Shown here: piece after piece, positions 1-10,454 of the stretch | How the letters are laid out: the number at the start of each line of letters is the position of its first letter | Numbering within the stretch: the stretch's first letter is position 1 | Source: Ridgeia piscesae | Taxonomy: Eukaryota; Annelida; Polychaeta; Sabellida; Siboglinidae | NCBI GenBank assembly: GCA_025642075.2 | Contig: JAODUO010000962.1 | Coordinates: 1 to 64,000, forward strand | Direction of reading: 5' to 3' | DNA length: 64,000 nt | The notes under the pieces: generated by a model | Databases searched by the model: none | Told to the model about the DNA's origin: nothing | The model's input: only the letters and a program-made list of their open reading frames with translations | Position numbers and translations under genes: made by a program

Positions 1-262
1 TATTTATTTTTATTTTTTTATTTTTTATTCTTGTTTACCAATTTGAGTTATATGGAATTATACAAATTATGTATCAACTTTTTAAAGTAGTTCCTTGTTA
101 AATTTTATGAAGGACAAAATGGCGACGATGTGTGCGCCATTTTGGTTTCACGTCGCCTGTTATAAAACATACCTATCCATAAATCTGAATCGATGAATAA
201 TTATAGGTTCACATGTTAACCTGTTTAGTGTATCATATGATATAATATAACATATAAACGAT
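1..262. repeat. Duplicated AT-rich repeat, copy 1
   Basis: This segment is repeated about 363 bp downstream with clear base-by-base similarity. Shared landmarks in order are a T-rich start, TTCTTGTTT, the ATGGCGACGATGTG hairpin block, ACATACCTATCCATAA, GAATAATTATAG and GATATAATATAACAT. The hairpin block is imperfect in this copy. The left end may run off the window. No coding potential was recognised. Confidence 0.8.
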
Positions 263-377
263 GTTTTGCCTTTTTAAGCCAACACGCATGTGGAAAACAA
301 AATTACGATCACTATGCTGATTGGTGTCGATAATATCTTGAATAAAATAACTAAATTTGTCTTAGTCTACATCTGTT

Positions 378-625
378 ATATGTTTATTATTTTATTTTAT
401 GTATTCTTGTTTCAATTTGAGTAATGGAATTATAAATTATCAACATTTTAAAGTAATTCCCTGTTAAATTTTTGGGACAAAATGGCGACGATGTGTCGCC
501 ATTTTGGGTTTTCACGTCCCCTTTAAAAACATACCTATCCATAACTGGCATGGATGAATAATTATAGTTTAACATGTTAGCATGTTTAATGTATCTATGA
601 TATAATATAACATTATAGACGATTT
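378..625. repeat. Duplicated AT-rich repeat, copy 2, with perfect hairpin
   Basis: This is the second copy of the repeat that opens the window. The block at 478-505 forms a perfect inverted repeat: AAAATGGCGAC, a five-base loop GATGT, then GTCGCCATTTT. The short open frame across it on the minus strand has no protein-like character. It could be a tandem duplication or two copies of a small mobile repeat. Confidence 0.8.
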
Positions 626-2254
626 TTTAACTATTCTACAATACAAATAACTTACTGGAAATAGTTATATCAGTTTAGTTAAAAAAGTTGCACCACAATC
701 TCCCAGTCACAACTATATGGTATAAAAGGGAAAAGGGAAAATTTGCTACTATAATTTAACTGATGTGTTTCGATGCCTCGTGGCAAAGGGTGTATCACGT
801 GATGCTCGCAATATGGGGGGTCACACCGGCAATGGAACCCGGGGTTAGGGGCAATACCCCCCCCTTTCTCGTAGCACAGTGTCGTTGTGGGTTGAAGGTC
901 GGACATTTCTCGCCAGGGGAACGTTGTAAGGAGCCCCAAACGGAGTCCCGACCCAAGTAGATACATTAGATACTGTACTTGTACTAATGTACTATAGGGA
1001 GAATGTTCCCAGTGTCTCCCACTTCCGGGTACCCCCTTTTTTTTTTTTTTTTTAAAATTTAAAAATTTTAAAATTTCATGGATTTTTCTTTAAAATTTTT
1101 TGTTTTTCAATTTCTTTTCCATAAACTTTAATTAATTCGTTCTACGTTTTGTTTGTGGAAAAATATATTATTGAAAGATATAAAAATGTAATAAATAGTT
1201 GCCTTGTAGTTAACTATATCTTGGAGGACTTTCATGTAATCTTTAAAATACATATATTGTATATGTATTAATGGATTTTTATTATTTTGCTTTTGTTCAT
1301 TATATTTTAATAACTATTATATTTTTCACGTAGCGCTTATATATCTGTTAGCATTGCTTTGTTATAGAAACACCAGATAAGAGGTGAAGAGAAGGCCCCC
1401 CAAAGGGAGACACTGAACAAGAAAAAGGATATGGGATAGACCAGGAGAATATGGCCACAAACAGACACCTTGAACAGGAGAAATGAGCTGAGTAAATAAG
1501 AATTGTTATGACTGCAGTGCATCAACAGTGTCACTCTTGCGAAGACACAAATTTTTACAGTCTACGTCAGTCCTATTATAAAGTGACATTGTATTAGTCA
1601 ATAAAAATGTAACTATTTTACACAAAATACCCCACATAAAACAATGTGTATTAAATGACACATACCCTATTTATATTTGGGATGTATTAGACATACAGAG
1701 ATTAATCAACTAGAAGAAAATCTGGATATTGTTGGCAATGCAAAATTCTGTTGTAATAACCACCATTAAGAACTCATGCTTGTGGGAAACAACTGTACTG
1801 GTTTTGTAATTTGTCACTTTTTCAGGTAGAAACAATCGTTCAAATAGGGTGTTTGACAGCCATGGTGACGGATGATGTGTTTCCACAAAAGAAGAGTTCA
1901 AAACAAGTTAGCAGTGTTATCCAGAAAAGTGAATTTGTGCATACTTGTTTTTAGATTTTTATAATTATGTATTCCTGACAGATGATATAAATTAAAATAT
2001 TCTAATAATAAAAATACAGTTGTGACTAATAGCATTTGAATACTGTTATAATGCAAATGCATTCTATTTGTTTGTCTAACCATTTTGTTCACTTGGATAA
2101 TTTAGGGTAATATCGATTCAATGTTGTTGTGGCGGTTACACCCTGGGTTCCTTATCCCAACAGTCTGTGTAAACACGCAAGGGATTCTATTTAATAGTTT
2201 CAGATTTTAAACCATTTTATTACATCCAAACAGTATTTTCAAGTTCAGTTATAA

Positions 2255-2256
<2 letters not shown>
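626..2256. other. Unassigned AT-rich sequence with one GC-rich block
   Basis: No gene was recognised. Positions 763-1030 are unusually GC-rich and end at a T tract near 1037-1054, followed by A/T-only sequence. That looks like an old inserted repeat, but no family is identifiable. The remainder is AT-rich with only short chance open frames. Confidence 0.5.
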
Positions 2257-2332
<76 letters not shown>

Positions 2333-2568
2333 TGTGTGTGTGTGTGTGTGTCTGTGTGTCTTTTGTGCTGTGTGTGTGCTGTTGTGTGTCTGTGTGTGTC
2401 TGTGTGTGTCTGTGTGTGTCTGTGTGTGTCTTTTGTGTCTGTGTGTGTCTGTGTGTGTCTGTGTGTGTCTGTGTGTGTCTGTGTGTGTCTGTGTGTGTCT
2501 GTGTGTGTCTGTGTGTGTCTGTGTGTGTTGTCTGTGTGTCTGTGTGTGTCTGTGTGTGTTTGTGCGTG
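2257..2568. repeat. TG microsatellite grading into TGTGTGTC octamers
   Basis: Pure TG dinucleotides run from 2257 to about 2330. They are followed by many copies of the octamer TGTGTGTC, with interruptions such as TTTTGTG. All six frames stay open here only because the repeat lacks stops, so the Cys/Val and His/Thr open frames are not genes. Confidence 0.97.
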
Positions 2569-2718
2569 AATATATAACTTCAGAAAGTATGTGGAACATG
2601 CATGCACAAACTGTTTTAAAGATAATATCCGTTGTCATTCAGCCATTCCCATGGCAAAAGTGTGCGCAAATCTTTCTGCGTCATGGTGATTCCACCAGCT
2701 GTCACCTTAGACGGAAGA

Positions 2719-3287
2719 GACAGTGGGGTATGAGAAGACAGTGGGGTATGAGAAGACAGTGGGGTATGAGAAGACAGTGGGGTAGGAGAAGACAGTAGGG
2801 TAGGAGAAGACAGTGGGGTAGGAGAGGACAGTGGAGTTGGAGAAGACAGTAGGGTAGGAGAAGACAGTGGGGTAGGAGAGGACAGTGGGGTAGAATAGGG
2901 CAGTGGAGTTGGAGAAGACAGTAGGGTAGAATAAGACAGTGGGGTAGGAGAAGACAGTGGGGTAGGAGAAGACAGTGGGGTGGAGAAGACAGGGGGGTAG
3001 GAGAAGACAGTGGGGTGGGAAAGAAAAGGGTGGGTAGGGCAGCTGGGGTAGGAGAAGACAGTGGGGTAGGAGAAGACAGTGGGGTAGGAGCAGACAGTGG
3101 GGTAGGAGAAGACAGTGGGGTAGGAGAAGACAGTGGGGTAGGAGCAGACAGTGGGGTAGGAGGAGACAGTGGGGTAGGAGGAGACAGTGGGGTAGGAGGA
3201 GACAGTGGAGTAGGAGAAGACAGTGGGGTAGGAGAAGACAGTGGGGTAGGAGAAGACAGTGGGGTAGGAGAAGGCAGTGTGGTAGGG
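2719..3287. repeat. 18-bp minisatellite, about 31 copies
   Basis: The consensus unit is GACAGTGGGGTAGGAGAA, 18 bp long, repeated about 31 times with a few irregular units near 2890-3045. Because 18 is a multiple of three, frames stay open on both strands and spell six-residue repeats (VGEDSG on +, SYPTVF on -). No start context, signal or flanking domain supports a protein. Confidence 0.95.
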
Positions 3288-4660
3288 TTTCAGCTGGTCA
3301 TAGGCCACCTTTGTCATTAAGATCACGCTGGCTGTTTTTGCCAGTGTCACCTGGTAGTTTGCCCCAATATTTCTGATCCTGATGATAAGGAACATATTAT
3401 CAGGAATATTATTATTATCTCACAGTAATCCAATCCCCAATATCATCACCATCTTGCGATGAATAAATTTACCTCCAATGATCAATGTTTGTCATTGCAT
3501 TTATCAGAAAACTCCAAGTGAGTAATAATGCTTGAAGAAATCCAATTAAAACGTAAATAAATATGTTGTTAGTTAGCCAATTTAGGATTCAGCAGCAATG
3601 TTTTCTCATCCATCTTGTTTCTGATTAGTGCTGTCTTGTCCCAATATATAATGTTCACACATCTAGTTCAGTTCTTATTTTAAAAAGTAAGTAAGACACG
3701 TGAAACATTTGTCAAATTTATTGAGGATAAGTTTAAATTGAGGCAAATAATTAAAATTGTTACCTGAATGGGCCATTCCATGTGGCTCCAGTTTGCCACC
3801 TTTCCTCCCAATGTTCCTCATGTTTCGTTTCAGGGCGATGTCCCCAATCTTAAAGTGAAATGATGTCACTCCCTTTGTCAGTTAGAAGTAATAATTTATA
3901 CACAAGAAAGAATATAATATAGTAAGGGACACAATTCTAGGAGTTGTAACTTGATAACAATTTTATCTCTATCTGACCAGTGGTTGTGCTATATTCATAG
4001 TTAGCTTATGTTATCTGTATGGGAAAGTAAGAGACTTTGAATTAAGTTGGTGATATGGATCCACCAATGAAAAGCAACATAAATTGGTTCATCACAATGG
4101 ACAGGGTTGCATTATTTTACTGTTTACATTATCTTGTAAAAACCCTGTAACACGTACAAACTTTCATTACTTTTACACACCTGTTCATGAACGCTTATCA
4201 CCTGTTTCCCTACTTGCTCAACGTAGTTGTCCACATCCTCTTCCACGAATGTTGGAATGTGAATGTCTTCTTCCTTGTCAGCATCATCCATCTATACAAT
4301 ATATTTGAATTGTACCTTCTGGGCTATATTTCTGTCAGGTACTATTTCATGAGTCGCAATGTATATCATTAACACATAAAACAATCACTTGTGCAATACA
4401 TTTAGTTATGTAAATATTTAACAACTAATAAAGTGTTATTTCTGTATAATTATTATACAACAACTGTTGTCTGAAATGCACGTAACACTATGCAATGAAT
4501 GCAATGACATGCAATATGACAATAAACGAAATACCTCAACAGGCAGACGTGGATGGCGATTGAACATGAGGAAGAATGGGGTGTAGTTGGTTATGGAACG
4601 ATATTAGGGCCATAATTCAACATGTCATATTATGGCAGATAATCTGCAATAATACGAAAT
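3288..4660. other. Unassigned intergenic sequence
   Basis: AT-rich DNA with no recognisable gene, RNA or repeat family. The open frames present are under 80 codons and lack protein-like features. Confidence 0.5.
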
Positions 4661-4812
4661 CAGGCATAATGAAGACAGGCATAATACGAATTCAGCCATA
4701 ATACGAAGCGAGCAAGCATAATCTGAGCAAGCATAATGCAAGCAAGCATAATGCGAGCAAGCATAATGCAAGCAAGCATAATGCGACCAGGCATAATACG
4801 AACACGCATAAT
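4661..4812 (+). repeat. Tandem GCATAAT-containing repeat, about 10 units
   Basis: Units of about 14-16 bp share the core GCATAAT, most often in the form AAGCATAATGCGAGC or AAGCATAATGCAAGC. About ten cores are seen, with degenerate units at the left edge from 4661. It may be a plain minisatellite. Its TAAT cores could also bind homeodomain or POU factors, which is speculation. Confidence 0.85.
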
Positions 4813-5464
4813 CAGCACTCGCTAACCTTTTAGAGTTTGTGCTGCCATCTAGCGAACATCGACAACTTGGAAATACTGAAGTATCCCTTGCATTAAAATG
4901 TAATGCGCTGTGGGGCCGCTGCGCAGGTGTGTGCTTCCGTTTAAGAATTGTCTGCTGTGGTGTTTGAAACTTTACGACTTTTCGTAAATTTAGGGCTAGG
5001 TAAGCTGGTAAGAGTTGTCAGCTGCTCTTTTTTCAAATTATATGATCGTTAGAGTAAGATAGGTACATATTTAGCACGTTTGTTTGCTAATTTTGTTCTG
5101 TATGAAATACAAATCGCATTACTAATAATTATTTTACTATAACCTGAAATGTTATAAAGTCAAACTGAATTCTTAGCTTAATGACAGCTGTGCAATTTTG
5201 AAGCAAATATATATTCTGTGCATATACTTTCGGGGGAATGAAGCATGGGGAAGTAACTAATACTAGAACTTAATATTAGGCCTATAATTACAATTTAGCG
5301 CAGGACAGCACCAGTTTCAATGACGTCACAGGCGATCACGCGTCATGCGTACTCAGAATTTAGTTACCGCCAATATAATCGAAGATCGAGCTCAGTGGCG
5401 TGACAAAACCAAGGGATTAAGCAATTTCGTTATCGTAAACAATATGCGAGTCGTCGACGGATGA
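4813..5464. other. Unassigned sequence with a CRE-like palindrome
   Basis: No gene was recognised. The stretch around 5318-5410 is CpG-richer than its surroundings and holds the palindrome TGACGTCA at 5321-5328, which matches the CREB/ATF site. No transcription unit is visible next to it. Confidence 0.4.
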
Positions 5465-5862
5465 ATGAAGGTGCTAGGAAGCTAAGGAGGATAGGCAGCA
5501 TTAAAGAGATAGGCTTTTAGACACCGGCGGAATGAAACTATTTTGTTCACTGGCAGAAAACGAATTCCACAGAGTTAGTCACTTAATGCAGCGACAGGGA
5601 AAGCTCGACTTCCAGCTTTCTTTTTCACCCGAGGAATGTGAAAAGGGCTACTACTTATTGATCGTAGCTGTCTGGAATGTCTTGCTGGAGCGAGCATCGA
5701 ATTCAGATATGCTGGTTGTGTTGATGAGAGCACTTGGTAGGTTACTGCACAAATCTTGAAAATAATGCGATAGTGAACAGGGAGCCAATGCAATGATTTC
5801 AGAAGCGGCACTGAGAGAGAAAAATGAGGATAACGCGTGGCTACCCTTGCTAAACAATTTCG
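5465..5862 (-). pseudogene. Non-LTR retrotransposon (L2-type) reverse transcriptase C-terminal relic
   Basis: Read on the minus strand, 5811-5575 encodes LKSLHWLPVHYRIIFKIC, then TYQVLSSTQPAYLNSML, an LRS motif and RAFPVAAL. This series is typical of the segment after the catalytic domain in L2-like LINE reverse transcriptases. A stop follows directly. In a shifted frame the expected LWNS-type block and an AYLFNAAYP-like tail appear down to about 5465. Upstream residues (SHALSSFFSLS) lie in another frame up to 5857. Only the 3' end of the element is present and it has at least two frame breaks, so it is a dead 5'-truncated insertion. The clade assignment rests on motif recognition alone. Confidence 0.75.
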
Positions 5863-6744
5863 GACACGTTGAAGTACTATGTGTGATTACCTACATGAAA
5901 AAACATTTGTTCTAACCGCATTTCTGACCGTTTGACTCCACCAGGAGTGTCAGCCAGTATACCGACAAGACAATGTTTCGTTCTCCCCGCATTTATTTCT
6001 TGGTAGGTAGGTAATCTAATAACCTGGTCCAGGCTATTTGTCAATAAATACGCATGCCTTACCTGCGCAATCTGCAGATGGTTGCTGCTCTCTGTAGATT
6101 GCACAGGTCCAGAATGCGTATAAAATAAACGATAACAACTGAAGCCAACTGTGTATCCATCCGAGTAAAGTTTGCATATGTCCTGGGGTCCTCTACTTTA
6201 ATTTACTTCATCAGAGCATGAAAGCGCCGAACTGCTGGCGCCGCGCAGCCCTTCAGCGAACCCACCATCTTTTTCGTTTCTTCAGCTTTTCTTTCTTTTC
6301 TTCGTCATCAATTTGCTGCAGCACAGCCAATGCACCGAGCAGATTTGCATGTTCTTCTTCACTGCTGCTGCTGCTGCAACTGTCAGCCATTGCCGTAAAC
6401 AAGCACGTGTGCGTCTGTAATGGCCTTCACCTTATGACGTCACTCACTCGACTCTCCCGACCCGATTGTTTCGCCACGATTACGTGTGTCGTGTACTCGT
6501 ACGAGTGACTCGTACGGGGCACTCGTACGTCTGTCACCCCATTTAGCGAACCGATCACAGAACAGGTCAATGGCAACAAATCTCCCGCTTGTTCGTGCAC
6601 ATTTCGATACTTGACGCAACATCTATCAATACAATCGCAGCAATAAGACAGACGGTGACGGCTAGCACACACACTAAGGGAATCTGCAACATGCTGCACA
6701 CGGAGTACCGCAGAGAAGCAGTGGCCAAACCTTCGGATTCTCTT
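5863..6744. other. Unassigned sequence
   Basis: No gene was recognised. Positions 6430-6540 include a TGACGTCA palindrome near 6434 and three ACTCGTACG-type repeats at about 6494-6530. Nothing here supports a coding call. Confidence 0.4.
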
Positions 6745-6985
6745 CCAAAAGAACCCGGGATCGAACCCTGTGTTGCTATGTCGAACCGTGGGGAGTTTTT
6801 TACTCCACATTGCCCAAGTTCACTCAGCGATATCAACGAGTATCTGACTATAGATATTTATGTACCAATAACATTCGCGCATTAATTGCAGCGTGGCTGG
6901 ATGATTCCCAGAGATGCCGAGATGGTATTCGATTAAATAGGTATGCCAAGGAGTAAACTGTAATGTTTTGAACAATCCCATCCTA
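6745..6985 (-). repeat. Dispersed repeat with tRNA-promoter-like boxes, copy A
   Basis: This block is clearly related along its whole length to 50550-50795. Shared stretches include AGAACCC, TCACTCAG, GATATTTATGTAC and GTGGCTGGATG. On the minus strand it carries a B-box-like GGGTTCGATCCC (6757-6768) and, 36 bases 5' of it, an A-box-like TGGGCAATGTGG (6805-6816), as in tRNA-derived SINEs. Oddly, the shared sequence lies mostly 5' of the A box rather than 3' of the B box. A SINE is therefore likely but not proven. Confidence 0.7.
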
Positions 6986-7704
6986 TGGGGCGCTGATACG
7001 CAGCACGGGCCTGTGGCGTAATGGGCTTCCACAAATCCACGTTAGTCGTAAGAGGCGCCAATACGCAACTAGACCCTAGTTGCGTATTTATGCGCGCGCG
7101 CATGCGGGCGTTGTTTTTTCTCCAGTTCATCTTTGAATTATTTTACACTCTAACTGTTGTTAATGTATATATACAACGTGTGTTAACTAAAACAAGTTAC
7201 AGCAATTGAAATATCTTTAATTTCTAACGTACGTTACTCCGTTAGCTTGATCAGACTCGTTTCATGAACAATGTCAACTATATTCAAATGATAAGCCCCA
7301 GATGGTTCGTCGGCGTGATCCTATCCACTATCTTGCCTAAGTCGGTCGAAATTCGCAAACAATAATGAATCCTTCGATTCCATCGTGGGCTCGTTGTGTC
7401 TTCCGAATCGTAGCTTCGTCAAGGGCACAAAACACACCCACCCGCTTCGTCGACGTGCACACAACTTGTTGTCAAGCATAAACAAAGCACGTCACGTGAT
7501 AACAATCGTGTGCAAAATTAATTAATCCGAACTGTTATCAAGTCAAACTATTGTTTCTATTCAACTGACTCTCAGGCTCGCGGTCTGCAGACCAAATATG
7601 TATAGCGGCTAAATCGCACTGCGACCAGCTCATGCATACCGACTGAGGGAATCACTCGCTAGGCCACGGCACAGTTAGTCGGAGGGTAGTGCCTGCGCGG
7701 CGCC
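6986..7704. other. Unassigned sequence with a short inverted repeat
   Basis: No gene was recognised. A 13-bp inverted repeat, AATACGCAACTAG and its complement, lies at 7060-7072 and 7076-7088 with a three-base loop. The rest is unassigned flank of the Harbinger element. Confidence 0.5.
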
Positions 7705-7707
7705 TAA

Positions 7708-7743
7708 TGGTACGTTCTCACCGCCGATCTGAGTACCTCGATC
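7708..7743 (+). repeat. Harbinger left terminal inverted repeat
   Basis: It begins TGGTACGTTCTCACCGCCG just inside the TAA target duplication. It matches the complement of 10455-10490 at all but about six of 36 positions, and the inner 28 bases match at all but one. The mismatches cluster in the outermost 12 bases. Confidence 0.92.
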
Positions 7744-8047
7744 TCCCCGACCAGCCACATTCCGCAACCAAGCTCGACCAACCTCGACCAGGTGTTTGGT
7801 CGGGGGTCTAAACGACGGGAGGGGACCTCTGTCAGACCTGTAGTGGACCATACTAGATCCACTCAAGACCCTTCCAGACCACTTGCCGACACACATCCCG
7901 ACTTCTACTCGACCTCAAATCGACCTTCCCGACCCCTTTCCGTTGTCTTCCCGACCAACACGACCAGCGGGACCTTTTCTCGACCTCAACCTCGGCCCGA
8001 CCGCTACACGACCTCTACCCGACCTCTACCCGACCTCTACCCGACCA
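7738..8047 (+). repeat. Harbinger left subterminal CGACC-rich tract
   Basis: The pentamer CGACC or CGACCT recurs many times, ending in a tandem 11-bp unit ACCTCTACCCG at about 8007-8045. Subterminal arrays of this kind often act as transposase-binding sites in DNA transposons. That role is inferred here. The tract lies between the left terminal repeat and the transposase gene, so it may also overlap the promoter. Confidence 0.75.
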
Positions 8048-8139
8048 TGTACTATCGGGCACGATAGCAGCAGGCTAGGTATAAAACTAGTATTTTGTTC
8101 GGTATTCAGATGACCAAAGACTATCGAGGAACCAACATC

Positions 8140-9602
8140 ATGGAAGTTGAGCAGCAGGCACTATATAGGCGTTGGTTAGAGGTTGCCATACAGCTAGCCA
8201 CTATTGTAGCTGAGGAGGAAGAAAAGGAAGAAGCTCAGGCTGAGCTTCAACGCAGACGAATAAGACGTAGGCGTATACAAAGTCGCAGGGCTATCTGGTG
8301 TAGGCAGTGGCTGGCACGTAGGCCACTATATGGACAATATGAACACTTCCTGCAAGAACTCAACCGTGAAGACCCTAATAGTTATAAGAATTTCCTCAGA
8401 TTGGATGCTGATTTGTTTGGGGAGATCGTTGACCGTATATCACAAAGAATAAAAAAGCAAGACACCAACTACAGGTAATTATATAATTATTTTCTTTACG
8501 TCACTTCAAATAGTTGTAATATTAATATATAATTACATAATTTATAATTGTTAAACTCTTTCTATTGTATAAAAAGTTAAACTATGTAGAAAACAAGACA
8601 TATTGTTATCTAATTTTAGAACTGTTATATATAATCTGGAACCTGGACTTAAGTTGGCAGTAACCCTTCGCCACCTGGCAAATGGTGCTTCATATGCAGA
8701 CCTGATGTACTCTTTCCGTGTAGCTAAGAACACCACGTGCGTCTTCATACCACAAGTGTTAGAAGCCATCTTACATGAGTATGCAGGAGAAGTGCTGCCA
8801 CCTGGCATCACCCCCGAGCAGTGGAACCAGATTGCAGATGACTTCCAAACCAAGTGGAACTTTCCTCATGCCTGTTGGACAATTTATGGCAAGCATGTCC
8901 GTATAAAGAATCCCAAGGACTCTGGTTCACTGTTCGATAATTACAAGTGTTTTTTTTTAATGATAATACTCGCAGTCGTCGATGCAAACTACAAGTTCGT
9001 GTGGATCAGTGTCGGAGCTAATTGCAGTGCCTCTGATGCTCAGCTGTTTAACAACTGTGAACTCAAGAACCTGCTAGAGCAAGATAACCTTGGTCTGCCA
9101 CCCCCAGCCCACTGCCTGGCGACGACAAGAATACCCCATACTTCTATATCGCAGATGATGCTTTTCCACTAAGAACTTGGATGATGGAACCGTACTCCAG
9201 ACGTAAATTGACAGAGGAAGAGCGCATTTTTAACTATAGGCTATCCCGTGCCAGAAGAGTGGTGGAAAATGCATTTGGAATACTGGCCATGAGATTTCAG
9301 TGCATGCTTGGCTGCCTTAACCAGTGTCCTGATACCGTAGACTCTGTCGTACTTGCTTGTGTGACACTACATAATCTTCTCAGGTTCCGTTACCCTGCTG
9401 TGCCACGCAATGTCGTCGACCATGAAGATGACAACAACCAACTTCAGCCTGGGGAATGGCGTCGCGGAAGGCAGATGATGATGGTGACGAGGCGCATGGT
9501 AGGAATGCTGTGACACATGCTGGCATCCGTCAACGGGATTACCTCAAGCATTATTTCAACTCCCCAGCTGGTGCAGTGGACTGGCAGCAGAACATGATTT
9601 AG
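8140..9602 (+). pseudogene. HARBI1-like DDE transposase, two exons, inactivated
   Basis: The start ATG at 8140 (context ATCATGG) opens an Arg/Glu-rich N-terminus. Exon 1 ends at 8474 and a 145-bp intron with GT and AG borders runs from 8475 to 8619. Exon 2 continues in frame with LKLAVTLRHLANGASYADL, PPGITPEQWNQIADDFQTKW, GSLFDNYK and VDANYKFVW, all typical of the PIF/Harbinger (DDE_Tnp_4) family. Three lesions are visible. The first catalytic Asp, expected in a DGKHV motif, reads YGKHV near 8886. A one-base loss near 9105-9112 shifts the frame before the second catalytic block (IADDAF). Another shift near 9476 precedes the C-terminal AGIRQRDYLKHYF segment that ends with TAG at 9600-9602. The third catalytic Glu is kept in VVENAFGIL. 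The protein is therefore inactive. Confidence 0.9.
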
Positions 9603-9719
9603 AAACTGTGCTTTACCTCAGGATAAAGTGTGACTCTAATGTGATTAACGTTTTTATGGTTGTATAATAAAGTAATAAAACTATGTTTTTAGTTTTAACT
9701 TCATAATATTATACATGTA

Positions 9720-9893
9720 CAGTGGACTGTCTAAACCGGATCCTTATGGGACAAGAAACATAAGCTGGTTCAGACAGAGTGCTGGATTAGACAGAGTTTT
9801 TCTAGTGTTATAAGTCAATTTGGGACTGAAAAATCAATCATGTTTAGACAGAATTCTGAATTACACAGATGCCGGTTTGGACAGAGTGCACTG
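9720..9893. mobile_element. Nested Tc1/mariner-superfamily MITE, pogo/Tigger-like ends
   Basis: The 174-bp element starts CAGTGGACTGTCTAAACCGG and ends with CCGGTTTGGACAGAGTGCACTG. These form imperfect terminal inverted repeats of about 20-22 bp. A TA dinucleotide flanks it on both sides (9718-9719 and 9894-9895), the target duplication of Tc1/mariner elements. It has no coding capacity and sits inside the Harbinger element downstream of the transposase, so it inserted later. Confidence 0.85.
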
Positions 9894-9932
9894 TAGTTTG
9901 TATGTATTTTATGCAAGTAGTTGGGGGGGGGT

Positions 9933-9991
9933 AAAGTTATCTGATTGTACTTTCATAAGAATGTCCTTATGAAGTACAATCAGATAACTTT
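9933..9991. repeat. Snap-back hairpin with about 26-bp arms
   Basis: Arm AAAGTTATCTGATTGTAC continuing to 9959 is complementary to 9966-9991, with a single extra T in the left arm and a six-base loop. It lies beside a run of nine G residues at 9923-9931. It may be a tiny foldback insertion. Confidence 0.85.
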
Positions 9992-10005
9992 ATTTAGGGT
10001 TTTTT

Positions 10006-10152
10006 CTAACACCAAATAATATTGAAGAAAAAATTAAATTATTTGCACTTTAATATGAATATTCTAAGTTTTCTTCTTATTCATTTTTTATTCTAAGTTT
10101 TCTTCTTATCAAAGTACAAATAATTTTTTTTCTTCAATATATTTGGTGTTAG
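10006..10152. repeat. AT-rich inverted repeat inside the Harbinger element
   Basis: CTAACACCAAATAATATTGA (10006 on) pairs with the complement of 10111-10152, giving imperfect arms of about 45 bp. The roughly 60-bp centre holds two tandem copies of TTCTAAGTTTTCTTCTTAT. It looks like a foldback MITE or a rearranged part of the host transposon. Confidence 0.75.
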
Positions 10153-10311
10153 CAAATGTATTTGCCTTAACTTGCATATATGCAAACATATATGACTAGA
10201 TGTCTTCCGGATCAATTCGACCTTGTACACGAGTATACACGACTATTACCAGAGCGCTACACGATGTATTTCAGACCGCTTCCAGACCGTCTGGCTTCTC
10301 GAGTGCTACAC

Positions 10312-10340
10312 GGATTTTTTTGACATGTCAAAAAAAATCC
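10312..10340. repeat. Short palindrome in Harbinger right region
   Basis: GGATTTTTTTGACA is followed immediately by its complement TGTCAAAAAAAATCC, with one extra A. The hairpin sits just upstream of the right-hand GACCG-rich subterminal tract. Confidence 0.8.
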
Positions 10341-10351
10341 TTGTAGAAACC

Positions 10352-10440
10352 GCGACCGCTACCGACCTAGGTAGACCGCTGCAGACCGCTCCAGACCGAG
10401 CGGGACCCCCGTGCAGACCGAGGAAGATCATCTCACGACC
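10352..10440 (+). repeat. Harbinger right subterminal GACCG-rich tract
   Basis: AGACCG and GACCGCT motifs recur at short intervals, echoing the CGACC tract at the left end. The motif is read in the same orientation on the + strand at both ends, so the two tracts are direct rather than inverted with respect to each other. A transposase-binding role is inferred. Confidence 0.65.
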
Positions 10441-10454
10441 GCGTGATCGTGTTT

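Noticed and set aside
763..960. Overlapping open frames on both strands in a GC-rich block
   Set aside because: No protein family resemblance. The block looks like repeat DNA.
2256..2798. 180-codon Cys/Val open frame on + and His/Thr frames on -
   Set aside because: It is produced entirely by the TG/TGTGTGTC microsatellite, which has no stop codons in most frames.
2616..3395. 259-codon minus-strand frame of Ser-Tyr-Pro-Thr-Val repeats
   Set aside because: It tracks the 18-bp minisatellite in a frame kept open by the unit length. No signal, domain or splice support flanks it.
5321..5328. TGACGTCA as a functional CRE (also near 6434)
   Set aside because: An 8-bp palindrome can occur by chance in a window of this size, and no adjacent promoter is visible.
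5532..5759. 75-codon + strand protein
   Set aside because: It is the antisense shadow of the L2-type reverse transcriptase relic on the minus strand.
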